A stretch of 64,000 bases of DNA from an uncultured Clostridia bacterium (GCA_947626935.1 CANQUD010000003.1:1-64000); one strand, 5' to 3'. Counted from the stretch's first letter, positions 17,214 through 25,107 are shown. The notes: generated by a model not told the origin, from the sequence alone. Numbers and translations are program-made.

Positions 17214-17230
17214 CTACTTATTTTGTAGGT
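17214..17230 (-). promoter_or_regulatory. Inverted repeat, candidate Rrf2 operator
   Basis: CCTAC-aaaataa-GTAGG lies directly downstream of the -10 element and across the expected transcription start of iscS. A repressor here would block the operon. Its place in front of an operon that ends in an Rrf2 gene makes that regulator the likely ligand. The second arm also overlaps the iscS ribosome site. Confidence 0.55.
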
Positions 17231-17259
17231 ATTATAGCACAGTGATACGCAAGTGTCAA
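17231..17259 (-). promoter_or_regulatory. Consensus promoter of iscS-iscU-rrf2
   Basis: Minus strand: TTGACA (17259-17254), 17-bp spacer, TATAAT (17236-17231), with TGC just before the -10 element. Confidence 0.85.
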
Positions 17260-17345
17260 GGAAAAAATCAAAAATAAAAAAATGTGGTGAAGATAAGAGC
17301 CTGCCCTCTACGGGGTGGAGAGGGTAGAGCCTACCCCTTCGGGGG

Positions 17346-17505
17346 GGAGTGGCGCAATTCTGCTCAACAGCCCAGTGGGCTGTGAGCTGCGCCGCGACAG
17401 GAGCGCTGGCAGGCGCAGACCGCCCGCATTCTATTTCTTTCGAAGGGCGGCACGAGCGGCATCGCCGCGAAGTACGGGCTTTGCGGCGGTCCCTGCCGCC
17501 CAAAG
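17346..17505 (+). repeat. B-family repeat, copy B4, interrupted
   Basis: Inner stem ACAGCCC/GGGCTGT and final hairpin CTTTGCGGCGG/CCGCCCAAAG are present. The segment between them (about 17408-17474) is replaced by a longer one containing CGCATTCTATTTCTTTCGAA. The two hairpins are kept while the linker varies. Confidence 0.7.
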
Positions 17506-17550
17506 AGGCTCCGCCGAAGGCGGTGGTGGGGGGGATAACGCCTTATTCCT

Positions 17551-17692
17551 CTTGTCGCCCCTCGGGGTCCCCGCAAAAAGACAACGTATTTTTGCGGGGT
17601 GGTTTAGGGGAGATGTCGAGGCGTAGCCGAGACAGAGGGGTTTAACCCCTTTGGCTCACTGCGTTCGCCACTTCCCCTACAGGGGCAGCGAG
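17551..17692 (+). repeat. C-family repeat, copy C2, with hairpin H
   Basis: CTTGTCGCCCCT, then hairpin H (CCCCGCAAAAA/TTTTTGCGGGG), then GGGGAGATGTCGAGGCGTAG and the end AGGGGCAGCGAG. The TGTC/GACA stem around GAGGCGTAGCCGA is kept. Confidence 0.7.
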
Positions 17693-17726
17693 ACCCCCCA
17701 TTCGTCACGGCTTCGCCGTGCCACCT

Positions 17727-17833
17727 GTCTCATGCGGGTAGAGACCCGCATTCGGTCACCGCTCGCACGAGACAATGCGCTCGCTTCTGTCGCAACGCGC
17801 GAAAAGTTCACTGGACTTTTCGCAGAATGCGTT
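17727..17833 (+). repeat. G-family repeat, copy G1
   Basis: About 107 bp with stem GCGGGTAGAGACCCGC, then CGGTCACCGCTCGCACGAGA and AATGCGCTC. A second hairpin is GCGAAAAG-ttcactgga-CTTTTCGC. It sits inside a D element. A second copy is at 44585-44699, where the first stem is ACGGGTAGAGACCCGT. Confidence 0.6.
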
Positions 17834-17913
17834 GCTCCACCCCCGCTGGGGGTCAGGTCTCGCTACCACTTTTAGGGGAAAAGGGTTTCAAGTTACGGCG
17901 GCAGGTCATCATC

Positions 17914-17943
17914 AAAAAAAGAGAGACGTAATGTCTCTCTTTT
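17914..17943 (-). terminator. Rho-independent terminator of rpsF-ssb-rpsR
   Basis: Stem GAGAGAC (17921-17927) and GTCTCTC (17933-17939), followed on the minus strand by seven T (17920-17914). It lies 20 bp after the rpsR stop. Confidence 0.88.
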
Positions 17944-17962
17944 CGATACCCATTGATGTTTT

Positions 17963-18325
17963 TTAGTCTGCCTTGAAGGGGAGCAGGCAAGCGACGCGGG
18001 CGCGTTTGATCGCGAGGGCGACCTCTCTCTGGTGCTTCGCGCAGGTGCCCGTCATGCGGCGGGGCAGGATCTTTCCGCCCTCGCTGATGAACTTCTTCAG
18101 CTTGTTGACTTCCTTGTAGTCGATGGTGCTCTTTTCCTGGCAGAAGAGGCAGACCTTTTTGAAGTTGGGCTTCTTGAAGCCGCGCTTCGCGGGACGGTCG
18201 CCCTTGTCGCGTTCGCGGCGAGGCTCGGTCGTCTCCTTGATCTCCTCCTTGACTTCGGCTTCCGCGGATTCCTCGGTTTCCGCTACGGGTTCTGCGGGAG
18301 TCGTCAGCTCTTCCTTCTCTTCCAT
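17963..18325 (-). CDS. rpsR: Ribosomal protein bS18, extended N-terminus
   Basis: 120 residues. The C-terminal 75 form the bS18 core of the small subunit platform. It is the cysteine-bearing form, with Cys59/Cys62 (KVCLFCQEK) and Cys95/His98 (GTCAKHQ), which could bind zinc. About 45 extra N-terminal residues are rich in Glu, Lys and Thr and probably disordered. They are unusual compared with the normal 75-80 residues. Starting at a later codon would need a ribosome site that is not visible, while AAGGAGAA precedes this ATG. It is the third gene of rpsF-ssb-rpsR. Confidence 0.93.
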   Translation of the reverse strand: MEEKEELTTPAEPVAETEESAEAEVKEEIKETTEPRRERDKGDRPAKRGFKKPNFKKVCLFCQEKSTIDYKEVNKLKKFISEGGKILPRRMTGTCAKHQREVALAIKRARVACLLPFKAD

Positions 18326-18358
18326 GATGAATTCTCCTTGATTTTGATTTGGGGGACG

Positions 18359-18793
18359 TCAGAACGGAATGTCTCCGTCGTCGTCGAAAGATTCGAGCGC
18401 GGGCTTCTTCTTTCCCGCGTCGTGCGGTGCGCTCTTTGCAGGCGCGGCGTCATAGAAATCGTCTCCCGCGTTCTGGTTCCTCGAGGTGAGGAATTCGATG
18501 TCCTGCGCGATGATGTCGACAGCCGTGCGGCGGTTTCCTTGATTGTCCTCATAGTTGCGGATCTGAATGCTGCCCGAGACGGCGACTTTGTTGCCCTTCC
18601 TGCAGTATTTTCCGACGTTGTCGGCAAGTCCGCGCCATGCGGTGACGTTGAAGAAGTCCGTCTGTCTCTCGCCGTCTCCGCCCGAATAGCTGCGGTTGAC
18701 GGCAATGCCGAAACGGCACATGGGGATCCCGCTGTTGGTCTCCGACATTTCGGGGTCACGCGTAAGGTTTCCGATCAAAAATACCTTATTCAT
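18359..18793 (-). CDS. ssb: Single-stranded DNA-binding protein
   Basis: 144 residues with an OB fold at about 1-105 (MNKVFLIGNLTRDPE, FFNVTAWRGLADNVGKYCRKG, VSGSIQIRNYED). The flexible tail ends in DDDGDIPF, the acidic tip that recruits repair and replication partners. It lies between rpsF and rpsR, the usual order in Bacillota, and starts 2 bp after the rpsF stop. Confidence 0.96.
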   Translation of the reverse strand: MNKVFLIGNLTRDPEMSETNSGIPMCRFGIAVNRSYSGGDGERQTDFFNVTAWRGLADNVGKYCRKGNKVAVSGSIQIRNYEDNQGNRRTAVDIIAQDIEFLTSRNQNAGDDFYDAAPAKSAPHDAGKKKPALESFDDDGDIPF

Positions 18794-18795
18794 TT

Positions 18796-19086
18796 TTACT
18801 TTTCCTCTTTCTTTGTGATAACGCGGCGGAGCAAGTCGGCGGAAATTCCCGCAACACGGTCAAGCTCCTTGACGACAGCGCCATCGGCGACGAAGGTCAT
18901 GAGGACGAAGAACGCCTCTGTCTTGTACTGAATGGGGTAAGCGAGCTTTTTGACGCCCCATTTGTCGACAGATTCCACGTTTCCGCCCATGGACGCAACG
19001 ATGTCGGTATACTTTTTGAGTTCCGCCTCTTTCGCCTCGTCCTCCAAGTCGCTCTTCAGCAGCATGAGCATCTCGTACTTCTGCAT
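18796..19086 (-). CDS. rpsF: Ribosomal protein bS6
   Basis: 96 residues, small-subunit platform protein that pairs with bS18. Features include MQKYEMLMLLKSDL, KWGVKKLAYPIQYKTEAFFVLM and VAGISADLLRRVITKK. The frame could also begin at a GTG at 19095, but that codon is part of the GGAGGTG ribosome site. The ATG at 19086, 6 bp after that site, is chosen. It is the first gene of the operon, with promoter at 19148-19176 and a short structured leader. Confidence 0.95.
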   Translation of the reverse strand: MQKYEMLMLLKSDLEDEAKEAELKKYTDIVASMGGNVESVDKWGVKKLAYPIQYKTEAFFVLMTFVADGAVVKELDRVAGISADLLRRVITKKEEK

Positions 19087-19141
19087 TTGATTCACCTCCC
19101 GGTCTTATTCGGCGTGCGTTCGGACGCACGCAAGGTTTTGT
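19087..19141 (-). promoter_or_regulatory. rpsF leader with hairpin, candidate S6:S18 autoregulatory site
   Basis: The leader of about 55 nt contains a perfect 8-bp hairpin GCGTGCGT-CCGA-ACGCACGC (19131-19112) followed by CCGAATAAGACCGGGAGG. In several phyla rpsF leaders bind the S6:S18 complex through a stem with a conserved CCG. The CCG copies here fit that idea, but the match to the known motif was not tested. Confidence 0.4.
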
Positions 19142-19147
19142 AGTTTT

Positions 19148-19176
19148 ATTATAGACGTTTTTGAACCGTTCGTCAA
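19148..19176 (-). promoter_or_regulatory. Promoter of rpsF-ssb-rpsR
   Basis: Minus strand: TTGACG (19176-19171), 17-bp spacer, TATAAT (19153-19148). Confidence 0.82.
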
Positions 19177-19237
19177 CACATTTTGAAGGGAAAATTCGAA
19201 GGATTTTGTTTTGCCCGCCGCGCTTACCCTCTCCATG

Positions 19238-19348
19238 GGAGGGTGGAGCGGCGCAATTCTGCTCAACAGCCCAGTGGGCTGTGAGCTGCGCCGCGACATG
19301 AGGCGTGGCATCGCCGAAGGGCTTTGCGGCGGTCCCTGCCGCCCAAAG
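19238..19348 (+). repeat. B-family structured repeat, copy B5
   Basis: Inner stem ACAGCCC/GGGCTGT (like B1 and B4), outer stem GCGGCGCA/TGCGCCGC (like B2 and B3), middle segment GACATGAGGCGTGGCATCGC. It combines states of different copies at the two covarying stems. Confidence 0.75.
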
Positions 19349-19371
19349 AGGGGAGTGGGTCACCGCATTCT

Positions 19372-19475
19372 CTTGTCGCCCCTCACAGGGGAGCTGTCGG
19401 GCGAAGCGAGACTGAAGGGTTTCAAAACCCCTTTCCCCTCGCAAGCTCGGGGACTTCCCCTAATAGGGGCAGCAA
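19372..19475 (+). repeat. C-family repeat, copy C3
   Basis: CTTGTCGCCCCTCACAGGGG, a variant middle stem GTCGGGCGAAGCGAGAC, paired GGGTTTC/CCCCTTT segments, then TCGGGGACTTCCCCTAATAG ending in GGCAGCAAG. It has no H insertion. Confidence 0.7.
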
Positions 19476-19646
19476 GACCTTACCCCCTACGGGGGGAAGG
19501 TGGATTTGCGTCAGCAAAGACGAATGGGGGGGAAGTTGTTGGCATTATCCCCCCCACCACCGCCTACGGCGGAGCCTCCCCCCGCTGGGGGTAGGCTCTC
19601 TTACTCTCTCCATGAGTGTACCGCGGTTTGTTCAAAGCACAAAGAA

Positions 19647-19669
19647 GGACCCGCCGAGAGGGCGGGTCC
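19647..19669 (-). terminator. Probable terminator of the 1211-residue protein gene
   Basis: Stem GGACCCGCC (19647-19655) and GGCGGGTCC (19661-19669). On the minus strand it is followed by TTCTTTG, a weak T-run. It lies just after the stop at 19687. Confidence 0.65.
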
Positions 19670-19686
19670 GAATGGTTGGGATTCGA

Positions 19687-22600
19687 TCAGTGGCTGCCGA
19701 TGGCGGAGATGAGCGTGATCACTTCGTTGATGGTAAGGTCGCTCAAGTTCATCTTATCCTCGCCGAAAGGATACCTCCCGCCCGCGGCTTCGATGATCGT
19801 CTTGATCGGCGTAAGGTCGACATTGGGCTGGCTTTGAATGATCTCGTGAATATACATCTCGTTGAGGGTGAGGTTGTTGATCTTGCCCGCAACGTCCGTG
19901 ACGAGGGAACCCATCTCGGTGATCTTCGTCGTCGCGCCGTCTGTGCCGTCCTCTTTGGTGAGAAGGAGATACCAGACGCCCGCATGGTAGGCGGTGAGCT
20001 GTGTGCCCGAGCCGCTCTTTTCATAGGCGACTTCGACTTCGGAAAGTTCGTGATAGTGACTGCCTTCCACGAAGAGGTGATGTACTTCCGCATACTCGGT
20101 GTAGTAGGGAGCGCCCGTGCCGTTGTCATAGACGTGCGCGTCTTTGGGAAGGTCTGCGCCGTTGAGTTTGTAGACGGCGGGGTATGCCTCGAGGTCGACG
20201 CGGTTGCCGTCCTCATCGGTGTAGTAGAAGTTCTTATCCGCGTCCTGTTCCACATTGCCGTTGTAGGGGACTTGATGTGTAGGGTTGTCGTAGTCGTAGA
20301 TGTAGTACTTCGTCTCTTCCTTGGTGACGGTGACCTTCACCTTTGTCACATACTTGATCGCGCCGCCCTCGAACGTCTTGAGGACCTTGCTCTCGTTGAC
20401 GGGGGTATAGCTGCCCGCGGAACCCGTGTACCAGCCTTCCGTGACGCGCGTATTCGCAGTTTTGAGGCGATAGTACTTCGTGACGGAACTCTTATCGCTG
20501 ACGATCCCCGTGGGCTTTGCGTCGCTCGGGACGGTCTCCGCATACGACCAGATGTCGTCGCCGAACACATCCTCGACGGTGAGGGAGTCGATCGCGCTGC
20601 CGATCGATTTGATCTGCGTGTTCTTGATGGAATTGAGGATCTTGTTGTCGGCGCTGAGGTCGATGACGTCGCCGAGGGTAAGGGTGTCGATGCTCGTCGT
20701 GATCTCGCCGAGGGACATCTCCTTGAGCGCCTGCAGCATCTTGGGCGCACCGTCCCCGATCGAGATGACGTCGCCGAGGGTGAGGCTGTCGATCTTCTCC
20801 TGACTGCTGAGGTCGGAGATGCGCCAGTCCTGCATCGCGTGGAGAATGCCTTGGTCGCTTTCGGACTTGAGGATCTGCCCGATCTTGAGGCGTTCGATGC
20901 GGTTCTGGTTGCCGAGGTCGCCGATCGCCCAGTTCTCCATGGCTTTGAGAATGCCCGAAGCGTCCGAGGTGTCGAGAACGTCCTTGATCTTGAGGCTCTC
21001 GATTTTTTCTTTCTTCTTGATGTCGGCGAGCGTCCAGTCTTCCATGGCATGGATGAGGGGAGAGGTCGCATCTGACGGGTCGAGGAGATCCCCGATCGTG
21101 AGGCTCTCGATCTTGTCTTTATCCTTGAGGTCGTCGAGTGTCCAGTCCGCAAGAGTCTGCATGATCTGCGAGGAATCGCTCGTGACGTTGAGGATGGACC
21201 CGAGCGTGATGCCGTCGAGAAGGGAAGCGTCCTCTTTGGTCAGATCGCCGATCGTCTTTTTGGAATAAAGCTTGCCCGTCGCATCGTTGGGGTCGGGAAG
21301 CATGACGATCTTGTCGTTTTCGATGACATACTTGCCGCCGCCCATGTATTGCTTTTTCCCGTCCGCGGTCGGCTCGGGATCGAGCATGTATTTGCCGTTT
21401 TCATCCTTGAGGTAATTGCCGTCCTCGCCCTTCTTCATCTCGTTGCCGTAGGCAATGGTGCGGAGAATGGAGTCCGAACCGGGCTTGATCCCGAGGAGAG
21501 AGTCGATGTAGAGACCGTTGATGAAATTGGTAGATTCATCGGTGAGATCGCCGAGCGTCGTCGCCGCGTGCCCGGGGAGCATTTCGATGAGTCCGCTCTC
21601 GTTGATCTCGTAATCTTCGCCTTCGGTGCCGTAGCAGAGGGCGTACATCATGGAATTTGAATCCATGTCCGCGACCTTGTCGGCGGTGTTGAGACCGAGC
21701 ATTTCGCCGAGGGGAAGTCCTTTGACGAAGTCCGTCGATTCGTCGATGAGGGTGTTGACGGAAGTTGCCTTGCTCTCGCCCTTCATCTTCAGATAATAGC
21801 AGCCCGCGATGGGATTTCCCTTGTCATCCTTGAGCTGTTCAAAGGTGTAGTCTTCGTTTTCGGTGCCGTAGCAGAGGGTGTAGACCATGGAGCTGTCGCC
21901 CTCGCCCGTCTCGGAGTCGAGCTTGATGTCGATGCCGAGGAAGGAGCCGAGGTCGATGTCGCCGAGAATGTCGAGCATGCCGTTCTCTTCGGAGCCGCTC
22001 TCCTCTCCGCCTTCTTCCGCAGACGTGGGTTGAGGGGAAAGGTCGTCATCTTCCTTGAGGGCGGGGATGAGGTCGGTGATGTTCTTGGGCTTGTTGTCGC
22101 CGAGCATGACGATCGTCTTTGTCGTGTTGCCGTTTTCGTCCTGCGTCTCGCCGATCGTGTAATGCACGCCGAGCTTGCCGTAGCTGAGCGCGTACATGGG
22201 GGCGTTGCTCTTGATCGATTCGGGAGTGACGTCCTTGTCAAGTCCGAGGACGGGTCCGAGTTCGATCTGGGGCAGAAGGTCCTTCTTGACGTACGACCCG
22301 ATCTGACCGAAGGGCTGGTCCTTGATGTCGGCAAGGTCGAGCTTGACGCCGAGTTCCTCGAGATTTTGCTTTACGAGCTGGTCGATGTATGTGTCGATGA
22401 GGGGGGTATACTTGGAGAAGTCGTTGAGGGTGAGATCCCCGGGGCTGCCGCTGAGCCTGTTCATGTCGGCGACGATCTCGTCGTACATCTCAAAGACGGA
22501 CTTGTCGAGATAGTCCGCGCTGATGTACTGTTCCGCCTCGAACCCGAACTGCGCCAGAAGATCCCTCGAGGGACCGCCGAGCAAGATCGCGCCCGCACCG

Positions 22601-23322
22601 ACGACGCCGCCGAGGGCGGCGAAAATTCCCATGAAGAATGCGAGAGAGACGCCGAAAATGCGCCAGAAAAGTCCTCTCGGCTTGTATTTGTTGCGGAGAG
22701 GGATCTCGCCCGCTTCGACGAGTTCCTTCTCCCGTTCGAGCTGCTTTTTGAGGAGTTCTTTCTTCTCCTTGCGGGTCATCTTTTGGGGCTTTTCCTTCTT
22801 GCCGTCCTTCCCCGCGGGTTTTTCGGGCTTTTCGGGCTTTTGCTCCGCGTTCCCGCCCTGTTTCTTGGCGGCTTTCTGCGCGGCGGCGGCTTCCTTCTGC
22901 GCCTTCGCCTGTGCCTCTTTCTGCGCCTTATCCTTGGCTTTTTGGGCGTCCGCCGCTTCCTTCTGTGCCTTCGCCTGCGCCTCTTTCTGCGCACGTTCTT
23001 TGGCTCTCTGCGCGTCCGCGGCTTCCTTCTGCGCCCTGTCCTTGGCTTTTTGGGCTTCGGCGGCTTCTCTCTGCACCTTCGCCTGCGCCTCTTTCTGCGC
23101 ACGTTCCTTGGCTTTCTGCGCGTCCGCGGCTTCCTTCTGCGCCCTGTCCTTGGCTTTTTGGGCTTCGGCGGCTTCTCTCTGCGCCTTCGCCTGCGCCTCT
23201 TTCTGCGCACGTTCCTTCGCCTTCTGCGCTTCGGCGGCTTCCCTTTGCGCCTTCGCCTGAGCTTCCTTCGCCGCTTTGTCCTCGGCGGGTCTCGTCGGTT
23301 TTTGGTTCTTTTCGTCTGCCAT
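19687..23322 (-). CDS. Membrane-anchored giant protein: A/K/E/Q/R helix inside, degenerate LTLGDVI repeats outside
   Basis: 1211 residues. About residues 14-165 are an unbroken Ala/Lys/Glu/Gln/Arg stretch made of a 36-residue period (AQKAKERAQKEA, QAKAQREAAE, AQKAKDRAQKEAAD). It is expected to be one long helix or coiled coil in the cytoplasm. A basic segment precedes a single membrane helix at about 218-250 (WRIFGVSLAFFMGIFAALGG). The outer part has two repeat kinds: longer units such as TLGDLTDESTNFINGLYIDS, then IL-x-TIAYG, and shorter 32-35-residue units such as AMEDWTLADI with KIESLKIKDVLD. These recur at least six times between about 680 and 860. No enzyme motif was seen. Its own promoter and terminator flank it. 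It may be a cell-envelope spacer or scaffold. Confidence 0.72.
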   Translation of the reverse strand: MADEKNQKPTRPAEDKAAKEAQAKAQREAAEAQKAKERAQKEAQAKAQREAAEAQKAKDRAQKEAADAQKAKERAQKEAQAKVQREAAEAQKAKDRAQKEAADAQRAKERAQKEAQAKAQKEAADAQKAKDKAQKEAQAKAQKEAAAAQKAAKKQGGNAEQKPEKPEKPAGKDGKKEKPQKMTRKEKKELLKKQLEREKELVEAGEIPLRNKYKPRGLFWRIFGVSLAFFMGIFAALGGVVGAGAILLGGPSRDLLAQFGFEAEQYISADYLDKSVFEMYDEIVADMNRLSGSPGDLTLNDFSKYTPLIDTYIDQLVKQNLEELGVKLDLADIKDQPFGQIGSYVKKDLLPQIELGPVLGLDKDVTPESIKSNAPMYALSYGKLGVHYTIGETQDENGNTTKTIVMLGDNKPKNITDLIPALKEDDDLSPQPTSAEEGGEESGSEENGMLDILGDIDLGSFLGIDIKLDSETGEGDSSMVYTLCYGTENEDYTFEQLKDDKGNPIAGCYYLKMKGESKATSVNTLIDESTDFVKGLPLGEMLGLNTADKVADMDSNSMMYALCYGTEGEDYEINESGLIEMLPGHAATTLGDLTDESTNFINGLYIDSLLGIKPGSDSILRTIAYGNEMKKGEDGNYLKDENGKYMLDPEPTADGKKQYMGGGKYVIENDKIVMLPDPNDATGKLYSKKTIGDLTKEDASLLDGITLGSILNVTSDSSQIMQTLADWTLDDLKDKDKIESLTIGDLLDPSDATSPLIHAMEDWTLADIKKKEKIESLKIKDVLDTSDASGILKAMENWAIGDLGNQNRIERLKIGQILKSESDQGILHAMQDWRISDLSSQEKIDSLTLGDVISIGDGAPKMLQALKEMSLGEITTSIDTLTLGDVIDLSADNKILNSIKNTQIKSIGSAIDSLTVEDVFGDDIWSYAETVPSDAKPTGIVSDKSSVTKYYRLKTANTRVTEGWYTGSAGSYTPVNESKVLKTFEGGAIKYVTKVKVTVTKEETKYYIYDYDNPTHQVPYNGNVEQDADKNFYYTDEDGNRVDLEAYPAVYKLNGADLPKDAHVYDNGTGAPYYTEYAEVHHLFVEGSHYHELSEVEVAYEKSGSGTQLTAYHAGVWYLLLTKEDGTDGATTKITEMGSLVTDVAGKINNLTLNEMYIHEIIQSQPNVDLTPIKTIIEAAGGRYPFGEDKMNLSDLTINEVITLISAIGSH
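22870..23290 (-). repeat. In-gene 108-bp tandem repeats
   Basis: Near-exact tandem DNA repeats encode the 36-residue helix period of the 1211-residue protein, about three and a half to four units. The high identity, including silent sites, points to recent expansion. Copy number may vary between strains. Confidence 0.75.
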
Positions 23323-23369
23323 GATTTTGCTCCCTCATGAAGATTGTCGGATGAAAATATCCATAGCTA

Positions 23370-23398
23370 ATTATAATACGAACACAAATAAAAAGCAA
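23370..23398 (-). promoter_or_regulatory. Promoter of the 1211-residue protein gene
   Basis: Minus strand: TTGCTT (23398-23393), 17-bp spacer, TATAAT (23375-23370). The ATG is about 45 bp downstream, preceded by GAGGGAG. Confidence 0.65.
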
Positions 23399-23458
23399 GC
23401 GTTTATACGCAGAATTTTGCGGAATTGTACAGCCGCCGAAAGAAAAAAGAGGGGCGGC

Positions 23459-24601
23459 TCAATCGCCGTCCCCCGTGCCGTCTCCGAGTCCCTTGAAGGA
23501 ATCGAGCTTTCTTCCGATGCTGTTCGTCCTCTTTTCGGCGCTCTCCACGCTGTCCTGCGCCTCTTGCAGCTTGCGCCGCGTCTTTTCGAGAAGTTCCGAA
23601 AATTTGGCGAATTCGAGGCGGAATCCCTCGAGCATCTCCCGCAGTTCCCCCGAACGTCTCTCGATGGCTGCCGTGCGGAATCCCGTCTGCAGGGTGTTCA
23701 GAAGAGCGCCCAAATTGGTCGGTCCGCAGGCGATGACCCGCCTCTTGCGGAGAAAGTCCGAAAGCCCCGTCATCTTCGTCACTTCCGCATACAGCCCCTC
23801 GGAAGGAAGATACATGAGCGCAAAATCCGTCGTGACGGGGGGAAGAATGTACTTTTTCGCGATGGAATCGGCTTGCAATTTCACAGCTTTTTCTAAATTT
23901 CGGCGGGAGAGAAGTTCTCCGTCCCTGTCTCCCCGCTCGGAAGCGTCCACGAGCCGTTCGAACTCCTCGACGGGGAACTTGCTGTCGATGGGAAGGAGCA
24001 CCGTCTCGCCGTCGCGGGAGGGGAGAAGGATCGCAAAATCGACCAAGGTGTTGTCGAGCGGGTTGAGCTTGACGCTGCGCCCGTACTGCTCGGGAGAGAG
24101 CATCTGGTCGAGAAGGGCGTCGAGCTGCGCTTCGCCCCACGTGCCGCGGAGCTTGACGTTGGAAAAGACGCGCTTGATGTCGGCGACGTTGCCCGAGAGG
24201 GACTTCATCTCTCCCACGCTCTCGTACATCTTTTCGAGCCGTTCGCCGATCCTGTTGAAGCTGTCGGAGAGCTTTCCGTCGATGGAACTCGTCAGTTTGT
24301 CGTCCACCGTGCGGCGGATGCGCTCGAGATTCTGCGCGTTGGCGTCCACGATGTACTTGAGGTCCTCGGCAAGACGGTTCTGGATGCCCGTGAGCCGCGC
24401 TTCCGTCATGCGGTTGAGATTTTCCGTCGCACGGGCGGTATAGTCGGCGAGGGAAGAGATCTGGTCTATCTTTTGCGTGAGACGGTTGAGGCCCTCCCGC
24501 GAGACGTCGGACGGCTTTCCGCGCCGCACGAGGAGCGCGACGACCGCCGCGAGCGTCGCGACGCATAGAACGAGCATGATTGCAAGCAGTGCGATTTCCA
24601 T
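23459..24601 (-). CDS. rmuC: RmuC-family DNA recombination protein
   Basis: 380 residues. An N-terminal membrane helix (about 4-24) is followed by a coiled coil (about 40-150) and the RmuC nuclease-like core (SNVKLRGTWGEAQL, LDQMLSPEQY, DFAILLPSRDGETVLLPIDSKFP, TTDFALMYLPSEGLYAEV). Family members limit inversions at short repeats, which is of interest in a genome so full of short inverted repeats. The ATG at 24601 follows AAAGGAG. A longer frame to 24655 would borrow repeat sequence (A3/F2) and is rejected. Confidence 0.88.
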   Translation of the reverse strand: MEIALLAIMLVLCVATLAAVVALLVRRGKPSDVSREGLNRLTQKIDQISSLADYTARATENLNRMTEARLTGIQNRLAEDLKYIVDANAQNLERIRRTVDDKLTSSIDGKLSDSFNRIGERLEKMYESVGEMKSLSGNVADIKRVFSNVKLRGTWGEAQLDALLDQMLSPEQYGRSVKLNPLDNTLVDFAILLPSRDGETVLLPIDSKFPVEEFERLVDASERGDRDGELLSRRNLEKAVKLQADSIAKKYILPPVTTDFALMYLPSEGLYAEVTKMTGLSDFLRKRRVIACGPTNLGALLNTLQTGFRTAAIERRSGELREMLEGFRLEFAKFSELLEKTRRKLQEAQDSVESAEKRTNSIGRKLDSFKGLGDGTGDGD

Positions 24602-24616
24602 AAAAACTCCTTTATG

Positions 24617-24942
24617 TTTCGAACGATTTTGTTTATTCGTCCACCCCTTGCCCACCCCTTGAGGGGTGGGTGCCCCGAAGGGGCGGAAGGGGTGTCCTTC
24701 AAAACAAAATACGTTCGAGCGAACTTACATTGTGCATCAATTAAGTCGCTCCGAAAACGTTATATGTACTGACATTAAGCCTACGGTAGTGTGGCGCGTC
24801 GCGACACTGCGCAGTTTGCGCGGCTTTGCGGGAACGCAAAGCCGTCGCCTGAAACGTAGGTCGCTCCTTTTCCAAAAAATCTTGCTTTGCAATATTTTTT
24901 GGATGCCTGTGGCTTTGGCGGGGGAACCTCGCTACGCGCAGT
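24617..24942 (+). repeat. A-family repeat, copy A3, with two nested insertions
   Basis: Stem 1 CGAACGATTTTGTTT/AAACAAAATACGTTCG encloses F2 (24648-24696). After the core and stem 2 (CCTACGGTAGTGTGGC), about 120 bp with its own hairpins, including CCAAAAAATCTTGC/GCAATATTTTTTGG, is inserted at about 24795-24910. Stem 3 (GGCGGGG/CCTCGCC) then resumes. The stem-1-plus-F part is nearly identical to A5. Confidence 0.72.
24648..24696 (+). repeat. F-family repeat, copy F2
   Basis: Sits in the loop of A3 stem 1. Its sequence and both junctions match F3 inside A5. Confidence 0.75.
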
Positions 24943-25107
24943 AATTTGAGAATGTTCCCCCCCATTCGTCACGGCTGCGCCGTGCCACCTTCCCCCCGCT
25001 GGGGGTAAGGTCTCGGCACAGAGCCTACCCCCAGCGGGGGGAGGCTCCCGCGCAGCGGGTGGTGGGGGGGATAATGCCATTCCGCATTTCATACGTCATC
25101 ATAACGC

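Larger units (their letters stand above)
17285..17905. repeat. Intergenic repeat island 4
   Basis: In order: E/D-type arms, B4 with an internal insertion (17346-17505), a D arm, C2 carrying hairpin H (17551-17692), a D element split by element G1 (17727-17833), and a short C fragment. No gene is supported. The open frames are repeat-derived. Confidence 0.78.
19205..19640. repeat. Intergenic repeat island 5
   Basis: E arm, B5 (19238-19348), E tail AGTGGGTCACCG, C3 (19372-19475), then D-type hairpins with CCCCCCACCACCGCCTACGG (to about 19600) and a short E arm. No gene is supported. Confidence 0.78.
24617..25090. repeat. Intergenic repeat island 6
   Basis: A3 (24617-24942) with F2 nested in its first loop and a second insertion in its middle, then a D element with CACGGCTGCGCCGTG and a mirror-image D arm (24958-25076). 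Nothing gene-like is present. Confidence 0.78.

Noticed and set aside
22870-23290. CRISPR-like or VNTR array
   Set aside because: The tandem repeats have no unique spacers and are in frame within a coding region.
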